NCBI RefSeq assembly: GCF_000240225.1
Contig: NZ_AGUD01000206.1
Coordinates: 1-37,537 of the forward strand
Source of the DNA: Patulibacter medicamentivorans
GTDB taxonomy: Bacteria; Actinomycetota; Thermoleophilia; Solirubrobacterales; Solirubrobacteraceae
Length of the DNA: 37,537 nucleotides
Direction of reading: 5' to 3'
In this document: piece after piece, positions 32,699 through 37,537 of the stretch
Layout of the letters: every line of letters begins with the position of its first letter
How positions within the stretch are numbered: position 1 is the first letter of the stretch
Made by a program: the position numbers and the translations under genes
Notes under the pieces: generated by a model
Told to the model about the DNA's origin: nothing
Seen by the model: only the letters and a program-made list of their open reading frames with translations
Databases searched by the model: none

Positions 32699-32955
32699 GA
32701 TCATCGCTCGCGGACGATCGCGGGCTACGAGCTCTATCTGCTTGCAGCGCGCCGTCCGGCGCTGCGAGAGGGCGCCACCACGTGGCTCGCGGCGCGCTTG
32801 GCCCGCTCGCGAACGACCTCGATGCAACCGGCATGGCTACGATGAGCGCCACCCTCGACGGCTTCTTTCTCCATGCGCTGCTGGCGGACGAGCCGCCGAC
32901 CGCTGCCGCCCTCGAGGCCGTGCTTCGCCGCGCGTTCGCGGCCGCGACGGGCTGA
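32699..32955 (+). pseudogene. remnant of a TetR-family regulator, C-terminal part with frameshift
   Basis: Starting within 2 bases of the oxidoreductase remnant, the + strand reads RTIAGYELYLLAARRPALREG, then TTWLAARLARSR. These are typical of TetR C-terminal ligand domains. The frame then ends at a TGA (32843-32845). In the next frame DLDATGMATMSATLDGFFLHALLADEPP, then AAALEAVLRRAF continue to a natural stop at 32955. A frameshift must lie around 32775-32810. The DNA-binding half is absent. Together with the neighbouring remnant it looks like a former divergent regulator/enzyme pair. Confidence 0.65.
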
Positions 32956-33066
32956 CGAGCGGCGGCGCCCGGGGCCAGGCGACGCGATAGGCCAGGCGCC
33001 AGCGGAACGCCCAACCGTCTGAGCGTGCCACGTGCAACGCGGCAAGCGCAGACACGCGTCGACGCG

Positions 33067-33636
33067 CTATGCGTCCACGATCGCGGCGCACATGGCCCAG
33101 AGCTCGTCGGCGAGGCGGCTGGCAGCGGGCCGGCGCTTCAGGGTCAGGGCGCGGGCGATGACTTGGCGTGAGCCGCCCATGAGCATGGCGCCTGCGAGGT
33201 CGCAGTCCAGCGTGGCGGGAAGTTCGCCGTTGCGTTGGGCGGCGGCGAGGTTCGCCGCGGATGCCCGAGCGGCGCGGGCGAGCTCTTGAGCGTCGATGCG
33301 GGCGATCTGCGCGTCGGTCACGGCGCGAGTGACGAGCAGGGGCGCGAGGGGGTCAGCGTAGTGGAAGCGGACGGAGCGGCGGATGCGTTCGCGTTCGCGT
33401 TCGCGCCACGGCCCGGGGATTTCGGCGTAGATGACCTGCTCGTTGTGGCGAGCGTGGAAGGCCGTGACGACCGCGGCGAGCAGGTCGTCCTTAGCGGCGA
33501 AGTGGTGGTAGAGCCCGCCGACGGAGATGCCGGCGGCGGAGGCGACGCGGACGATGTCGATGCCGTCGTGAGCGATCAGATCCTGCTCGGCAGCCGCGAG
33601 GATCCGCTCCCGAGTGCGTAGGCCACGGCTGCTCAT
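33067..33636 (-). CDS. TetR/AcrR family transcriptional regulator
   Basis: The protein has 189 residues from ATG 33636. The helix-turn-helix is canonical: RTRERILAAAEQDLIAHDGIDIV, then ASAAGISVGGLYHHFAAKDDLLAAVV. The ligand domain begins with HARHNEQVIYAEIPGPW and ends with ALTLKRRPAASRLADELWAM. No ribosome site is seen, and the transcript may be leaderless or the gene read from the small upstream gene, which runs into it. It lies between the pseudogene pair and tRNA-Phe. There is no obvious target beside it, so it may control unlinked genes or be left over from the decayed region. Confidence 0.82.
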   Translation of the reverse strand: MSSRGLRTRERILAAAEQDLIAHDGIDIVRVASAAGISVGGLYHHFAAKDDLLAAVVTAFHARHNEQVIYAEIPGPWRERERERIRRSVRFHYADPLAPLLVTRAVTDAQIARIDAQELARAARASAANLAAAQRNGELPATLDCDLAGAMLMGGSRQVIARALTLKRRPAASRLADELWAMCAAIVDA

Positions 33637-33868
33637 CGGGCATGACGATAGGCCGCTTGACAGACAAAACCAGGCCGCTGCCCACCAGCTCCCCGACCGC
33701 GCGCTCGACGCCGTCCCGCTCGGCGAAGTCGTCGGGATCACCAACCAGCTCGCGATACATCTCCTCGTCAGTCAGTCGCGCCGGGTGCAGATCCAGCAGA
33801 TGCCGCAACACCCCGATCTGGATCTCCGCGTCGGGCAGCGGCGGGCCGTAGGTAGGCTCGTGATGCAT
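33491..33868 (-). CDS. small winged-helix-like protein, 3' end running into the TetR gene
   Basis: ATG 33868 has AGGAG 11 bases upstream. The first about 65 residues look like a real compact domain: PDAEIQIGVLRHLLDLHPARL, a helix with DPDDFAERDGVERAVGEL and VGSGLVL, compatible with a helix-helix-wing fold of small actinobacterial proteins. After about residue 70 (left of 33660) the sequence becomes Pro/Arg-rich. It continues in a different frame over the 5' end of the TetR gene, so a normal C-terminus has probably been lost or replaced. The open frame ends at 33491. Whether the product is functional is uncertain. Confidence 0.45.
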   Translation of the reverse strand: MHHEPTYGPPLPDAEIQIGVLRHLLDLHPARLTDEEMYRELVGDPDDFAERDGVERAVGELVGSGLVLSVKRPIVMPDEQPWPTHSGADPRGCRAGSDRSRRHRHRPRRLRRRHLRRRALPPLRR

Positions 33869-34079
33869 GGGAGTTCACGCTCCTGTGCCAGCCCCGGGGA
33901 CGTTCGCGCGTCGCCCGGGGCGCTTCGTATCGGTCAACGACCCACGCTAGGTGGCCCGCCCACCAGAGCCAAGGCCCTGCCCGAACGTGGCGCGTTGCCG
34001 CGGTTTGGGCCACGAAAAGGCCACGGGCCCCGAAACGTGGCGCCGTCGCGCTCATACTTGACGGGCCCGTAGGCAAGAG
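33869..34079. other. intergenic stretch between small gene and tRNA-Phe with short repeats
   Basis: No gene is supported. It contains two similar words, CCGAACGTGGCGCG (33981) and CCGAAACGTGGCGCC (34030), and two nearby GGCCACG copies. These could be degenerate operators or debris. A weak promoter for the small gene may be TTGGCT...CTAGCG on the - strand. Confidence 0.3.
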
Positions 34080-34104
34080 AAAAGGCCCCGCTTTGCAGGG
34101 CCTT
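34080..34104 (-). terminator. rho-independent terminator of tRNA-Phe
   Basis: On the - strand, 9 bases after the tRNA, AAGGCCC pairs with GGGCCTT across a 9-base loop. The stem is followed by TTCTCTT. It is the only hairpin in the window with a fair T-tract. Confidence 0.8.
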
Positions 34105-34112
34105 CTCGGAGG

Positions 34113-34185
34113 TGGCGAGACCGGGACTCGAACCCGGGACACCACGATTTTCAGTCGTGTGCTCTACCAGCTGAGCTATCTCGCC
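34113..34185 (-). tRNA. tRNA-Phe (anticodon GAA)
   Basis: The 73-base gene has acceptor arms GGCGAGA and TCTCGCC with discriminator A. The D-arm is GCTCAGCTGGTAGAGC and the anticodon stem CACGA/TCGTG closes the loop CTGAAAA, so the anticodon is GAA. The T-arm GTTCGAGTC is intact. The genome gives CC but then T after the discriminator, so CCA is not fully encoded. A terminator follows. Confidence 0.97.
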
Positions 34186-34320
34186 GAGGCTGGACAGGGT
34201 ACCGGGTGGCCGGCTGGGCTGGCGGCTGGTCGCGTCGGGGTCGGTGAAGCGGGCGTTCAGGTGGGGAGGCCGGCGGCCTCTTCGAGGGCCGCGAACGTGC
34301 CCGTGCGGCTGCCGCGCGCC

Positions 34321-34348
34321 CGGGCCGGGATGCCGCCATGCCGGCCCG
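34321..34348 (-). terminator. hairpin downstream of the M23 peptidase gene
   Basis: CGGGCCGG and CCGGCCCG pair over 8 bases, extended by ATG/CAT past one mismatch around a CCGC loop, 28 bases after the peptidase stop. A second small dyad, GCGCGC-GACAC-GCGCGC (34351-34367), lies between. There is no T-tract. Confidence 0.5.
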
Positions 34349-34375
34349 GAGCGCGCGACACGCGCGCCGGACGGA

Positions 34376-35458
34376 CTATCCGTCGCAGGGGTTGGGCAGC
34401 TTGGACAGGAACGGCAGCGGGTCGACGGCCCGGTCGCGGTTCGCGTCCCATGGGATCGGGCGCATCTCGAAGTGCAGGTGCGGCTCGTAGTCGCCGCCGG
34501 TGTTGCCGGCGTTGGCGACGCGCTGGCCGGGCGTCACCCGCTGGCCGGCCTTGACCAGGATCGACCCGGCCTTCAGGTGCAGGTAGCCGTACGCCATCCG
34601 GTCGTCGCCGTCGATCACCAGCGTCCAGCCCCCGCCGAAGTCGTCGTACCAGACGCGGCTGATCGTGCCCGCGGTCACGGCGACCACCGGCGGGAAGCCG
34701 TCGTAGGTGCCGATGTCCTGGCCGTTGTGCAGACGACCGCCGCTGCGGCCGGCGTGGAAGCGCTGGGCCTGCACCGAGCGGAAGTTGCAGCGGCCCTGGA
34801 CCGGGAAGACGTAGCTCCCGGTCGCGGTCGGGGTCGCGGTCGGGACCGTCGCGGCGGTCTCTGCCGGCGTGGTCACGCGCAGGCCCCAGGCGACGGGGAC
34901 GCCCTTACGACGCGCCCGCTGACCGGTGGCGTCCTTGACCACCAGCCGCAGCCGGTAGCTGCCCGGCTTGGCGGCGAGCCGGGCCGTGACGTGGCGTGCG
35001 ACGTCGACGCCGGAGCGCACCGTCCCGAACGACTGGCGGAACAGCAGCTTGTGCGTGGCCCGGTCCTCGATCCGCAGCTGGACGCGAGCCGCGGTCGCGC
35101 GGCGGGCGTCGATCCGGACCTGGACCTGCGGGGCGGCGGCGCCCTTCTTCCAGGTCCGGGCCGTGAGGGCGAAGCGGGTGATCGTGGCCGGGACGCGGGC
35201 GGGCGCCTCGGGCGCGGTGCCGCCGGCGGAGCCCGAAGCGGGCGGGGCCGGCGGCGAGGTCGCGGCGTCCGGCGTGGTGCTGCCGGTGCGCAGCCCTCCG
35301 GAGCCGTCGGTCGCAGTCGACGCCGGCGTCCGCTCGTCGGCATGGGCAGCCGAGGGGCGGACGCCGGCGAGCGGCAGGGTCACGGCGGCAAGAAGGACCG
35401 CTGCCGTCTGCAGCACCGTGGTGCGATGCACCGCGATGCGTGGTTGAGCCCGCGACAT
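34376..35458 (-). CDS. secreted M23-family metallopeptidase (LytM-type)
   Basis: The protein has 360 residues. ATG 35458 begins a Sec signal peptide: basic start RIAVHRT, hydrophobic VLQTAAVLLAAVTLPLAG, and a cleavage region near SAAHA-DE. A Thr/Ser/Pro/Ala-rich linker (about 40-80) follows. A beta-rich domain (about 85-195) comes next, with RFALTARTWKKG and GSYRLRLVVKDATG, like a carbohydrate- or wall-binding Ig-type module. The C-terminal M23 domain has zinc ligands H244 and D248 in HNGQD and the HLH motif H327/H329, so it should be active. It probably cuts peptidoglycan cross-links or stems outside the cell. A longer frame to 35716 crosses the promoter region and lacks family character. 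It is divergent from the MFS gene. Confidence 0.9.
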   Translation of the reverse strand: MSRAQPRIAVHRTTVLQTAAVLLAAVTLPLAGVRPSAAHADERTPASTATDGSGGLRTGSTTPDAATSPPAPPASGSAGGTAPEAPARVPATITRFALTARTWKKGAAAPQVQVRIDARRATAARVQLRIEDRATHKLLFRQSFGTVRSGVDVARHVTARLAAKPGSYRLRLVVKDATGQRARRKGVPVAWGLRVTTPAETAATVPTATPTATGSYVFPVQGRCNFRSVQAQRFHAGRSGGRLHNGQDIGTYDGFPPVVAVTAGTISRVWYDDFGGGWTLVIDGDDRMAYGYLHLKAGSILVKAGQRVTPGQRVANAGNTGGDYEPHLHFEMRPIPWDANRDRAVDPLPFLSKLPNPCDG

Positions 35459-35760
35459 GGCCCGGTGAGCCTGCCCGTTGGCGGACGGCCCACCGGCCCG
35501 TTGCAGGTTCGCTGGAGGATTCCGGGCCCCGGAGGCGACGGCGGCGCAGGTTCGGTGCAGGTTCGGGCGATCCTGCACGCAGGCTGCCGCCCTGCACGAT
35601 CCGCTGCGGCGTACGGACGCCAGCCTGGGGGACCGTCCGGCGAAACGTTGGGGTGGATCTGCGGAGGGCTCCCCGTGGTGCCGATCGCTCCGGCCCCGCA
35701 CCATGCGATGCCCCACCCCCTACGCCCCCTCGGTGCCCTTCATCCCAAGGAGCCAGCACC
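35459..35760. promoter_or_regulatory. divergent promoter region with repeated TGCAGG-type words
   Basis: The 302-base gap between the M23 and MFS genes holds no gene. GCAGGTTCG occurs three times on the + strand, at 35503, 35546 and 35557 (spacings 43 and 11). The inverse word CCTGCACG occurs twice, at 35572 and 35591. The 11-base spacing of one pair is one helical turn. This is a plausible regulator-binding cluster. Promoter hexamers are not evident. Confidence 0.4.
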
Positions 35761-37314
35761 GTGCCACACCCCGCAGCGACCCAGATCGCCACCCACGTCC
35801 CCGACGCCTTCGTCTCTTCCAACCGCCGCAGCCGCGCCCGCCGCGGGTCACCCGGCGACCCCCGTCCGAGCCGGCCGCCGGGACTCGTCCTGGCCGTCGC
35901 GTCGCTCGGCGTCTTCATGGCGTTCGTCGACGCGACCGTCGTCAACATCGCCTTCCCCGACATCGAGCGCTCGTTCCCGACCACCGGCCTCGACGGCCTG
36001 CAGTGGGTCCTGAACGCCTACAACATCGTCTTCGCCGCGTTCCTGGTCGCCGCCGGCCGGCTCGCCGACCTGGCCGGCCGCAAGCGGTTCTTTCTGGCCG
36101 GCCTCGGCGTCTTCACGACCGCCTCGGTCGGCTGCGCGCTGGCGCCGTCGGTCGAGGCGCTGGTCGCCGCGCGCGTCGTCCAGGCGACCGGCGCGGCGAT
36201 GCTCGTGCCGTCGTCGCTGGCGCTGGTGCTGCACGCCGTCCCGCTCCGGCGACGGGCGCGGGCGGTCGCGCTCTGGACCGCGTCGGCCGCCCTCGCCGCC
36301 GGCGTCGGCCCGACCCTCGGCGGGCTGCTCGTCTCGGCGTCCGACTGGCGACTGGTCTTCCTGGTCAACGTCCCGGTCGGCCTGCTCGCCTGGCTGTCGG
36401 CGTCGGTCGTCCTGCGCGAGAGCCGCGAGCACGGCCGCCGCGGGACCCCGGACCTGCTCGGCGCCCTGCTGCTCGCCGGCGCGCTCGCCGGCCTGGTGCT
36501 GGGGATCGTCCAGGGCGAGGCGTGGGGCTGGACCAGCCCCGCGGTGCTCTCGGCCTTCGCCGGCGCGCTGCTGCTGGGCGCGGCGTTCGCGCTCCGCACC
36601 AGCCGCCACCGCGACCCGCTGGTCGAGCTGGGGCTGCTGCGGATCCGCAACTTCTCGATCGCCAACGCGATGACGATCGTCGGCGCCGCCGGCTTCTACG
36701 CCTACACGCTCTGCAACGTGCTCTTCCTGACCTCGGTCTGGGGCTACTCGATCGTCGACGCCAGCCTGGCCCTGACCCCGGGCCCGCTGGTCGCCGTCGC
36801 GATCGCCAGCCCGACCAGCCGGATCGTCGACCGCTTCGGGCTGCGCGCGGTCGCGCTGCCGGGCGGCGTGCTCTGGTGCGGCGGCCTGCTGTGGCTGATC
36901 GAGCGGGTCGAGGCGACGCCGGACTTCGTCGGGGTCTGGCTGCCGGCGATGGTCCTGCTCGGTCTCGGCGCCGGGACGCTGTTCCCGAACGTCAGCGGCG
37001 CCGCGGTCGTCGCCGCTCCCGGATCGCGGTTCGCGACCGCCACGGCCCTCAACGCGGTCGCCCGCCAGCTCGGCGCGGCGGTCGGGGTGGCGATCGTCGT
37101 CGCGATCGTCGGCACCCCGCGACCCGAGCAGGCGCTGCGCGCCTTCGACCACGGCTGGGCGTTCGCCGCGATCTGCCTCGGCGTCGGGGCGCTCGGCTGC
37201 CTGGCCGTCGGTCAGGTCCGGGGGGCGCGAGCTCCGGCCCCGCGGGTGTCGCCGCTGGCCTCGGCCAGGATCGGGGCCAGCGCGCGGCGCGAGTCGACGC
37301 CGAGCTTGCGGTAG
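35761..37314 (+). CDS. MFS transporter, DHA2 (14-helix) drug/proton antiporter type
   Basis: The protein has 517 residues. GTG 35761 is preceded by AAGGAG 7 bases upstream. A cytoplasmic Arg/Pro-rich leader of about 38 residues precedes about 14 hydrophobic helices. The DHA2 marks are FMAFVDATVVNIAFPDIERSF in helix 1, GRLADLAGRKRFFLAG (motif A), RVVQATGAAMLVPSSLAL, and a motif-C-like AAGVGPTLGGLL. The likely role is proton-driven export of drugs or other small hydrophobic compounds through the cytoplasmic membrane. The last about 34 codons overlap the 3' end of the convergent LuxR-type gene (37212-37314), so its C-terminal tail RVSPLASARIGASARR is antisense to that gene and unlikely to be conserved. 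Confidence 0.92.
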   Translation: MPHPAATQIATHVPDAFVSSNRRSRARRGSPGDPRPSRPPGLVLAVASLGVFMAFVDATVVNIAFPDIERSFPTTGLDGLQWVLNAYNIVFAAFLVAAGRLADLAGRKRFFLAGLGVFTTASVGCALAPSVEALVAARVVQATGAAMLVPSSLALVLHAVPLRRRARAVALWTASAALAAGVGPTLGGLLVSASDWRLVFLVNVPVGLLAWLSASVVLRESREHGRRGTPDLLGALLLAGALAGLVLGIVQGEAWGWTSPAVLSAFAGALLLGAAFALRTSRHRDPLVELGLLRIRNFSIANAMTIVGAAGFYAYTLCNVLFLTSVWGYSIVDASLALTPGPLVAVAIASPTSRIVDRFGLRAVALPGGVLWCGGLLWLIERVEATPDFVGVWLPAMVLLGLGAGTLFPNVSGAAVVAAPGSRFATATALNAVARQLGAAVGVAIVVAIVGTPRPEQALRAFDHGWAFAAICLGVGALGCLAVGQVRGARAPAPRVSPLASARIGASARRESTPSLR

Positions 37315-37537
37315 GCGTTGCGCAGGTGGCCCTCGACCGTCTTCGTGGCGACGAAGAGGTCCTGGGCGATCTGGAGGTTCGTCTGGCCGGCGGCGGCGCG
37401 CTCGGCGACCCGCCGCTCGGCCGGGGTCAGCGCGCTCGTCCCGCGACCCCCCGGCGCGCCGGGTCGGGCGCCGGCGGCGACCAGCTCCTCGCGCGTGCGG
37501 GCGGCCAGCACGGTCGCGCCGCAGTGATCGGCCTCGG
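37212..37537 (-). CDS. LuxR-family regulator, C-terminal end, cut by right edge
   Basis: The frame is open to the window edge, so the start lies outside; a GTG at 37511 is unlikely to be the true start. Reading inwards, a segment with HCGATVLAARTREELVAAGARP is the usual lead-in to the C-terminal helix-turn-helix of large ATP-binding (MalT/AAA-type) LuxR regulators. The helix-turn-helix follows: LTPAERRVAERAAAGQTNLQIA, LFVATKTVEGHLRNAYRKLGV. The end overlaps the convergent MFS gene by 103 bases. It may regulate the exporter, but only position supports this. Confidence 0.85.
   Translation of the reverse strand, partial: EADHCGATVLAARTREELVAAGARPGAPGGRGTSALTPAERRVAERAAAGQTNLQIAQDLFVATKTVEGHLRNAYRKLGVDSRRALAPILAEASGDTRGAGARAPRT

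Noticed and set aside
34093-34200. Apparent short protein start on the + strand beginning MQGLLGGGETGTRTRD
   Set aside because: It is the antisense of tRNA-Phe and its terminator, a well-known false protein type.
34257-34375. Open - strand frame ending in GTFAALEEAAGLPT before the tRNA gene
   Set aside because: The ending looks protein-like, but it has no family match that I recognise, no start signal of its own, and overlaps the peptidase terminator.
35440-35760. Extension of the MFS protein upstream of GTG 35761
   Set aside because: The stretch is the divergent promoter and is low-complexity; AAGGAG directly precedes 35761.
1-37537. CRISPR arrays, insertion sequences, phage genes, toxin-antitoxin pairs
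   Set aside because: No regular spaced repeats, transposase motifs, terminal inverted repeats, integrase or phage structural genes were seen on either strand.

Overview
The window is about 37.5 kb of very GC-rich bacterial DNA with strong third-position GC. Many GTG starts, dense 1-4 base gene overlaps and a complete mce (mammalian cell entry type) lipid-import operon point to an actinobacterium. The mce ATPase sits inside its own operon, unlike in mycobacteria, and several families look like those of Solirubrobacterales/Thermoleophilia. That placement is an inference from style and gene content, not from a marker gene.

Left part (1-8.1 kb). A FadB/FadJ-type beta-oxidation multienzyme runs off the left edge. 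A TetR regulator follows, separated by a 34-bp near-perfect palindrome from a CrtI-like FAD oxidoreductase. Next comes a minus-strand pair: an unusual Mce/Mla-type ABC ATPase with an N-terminal domain that resembles SCP2 (sterol carrier), and a GAF-LuxR regulator. Divergent from these are a lipocalin-like DUF7064/7065-type protein and an aminoglycoside-phosphotransferase-fold kinase.

Middle left (8.2-15.1 kb). A branched-chain-amino-acid-type (Liv/HAAT) ABC importer consists of a lipoprotein binding protein, one polypeptide fusing LivH, LivM and LivG, and a separate LivF whose Walker A motif starts with Cys. A second APH-like kinase follows. A TetR gene converges on this block.

Centre (15.1-30.4 kb, minus strand). 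A long, almost gapless operon reads MlaF-like ATPase, two YrbE/MlaE permeases, six Mce proteins, SDR, enoyl-CoA hydratase-like protein, aldehyde dehydrogenase, then the TetR gene. Nearly every junction is an ATGA/GTGA overlap. A PucR-type regulator is transcribed divergently from its head. The likely theme is import of a hydrophobic (sterol, terpenoid or fatty) substrate followed by oxidation and CoA-dependent breakdown. A long-chain acyl-CoA synthetase (FadD) lies just beyond.

Right part (32.2-37.5 kb). A decayed stretch holds broken remains of a divergent DAO-type oxidoreductase/TetR pair whose facing 5' halves were deleted. After it come an intact TetR gene, a small winged-helix-like gene that runs into it, tRNA-Phe(GAA) with its terminator, a secreted M23 metallopeptidase, a DHA2-type MFS exporter, and the 3' end of a large LuxR-family regulator cut by the right edge.
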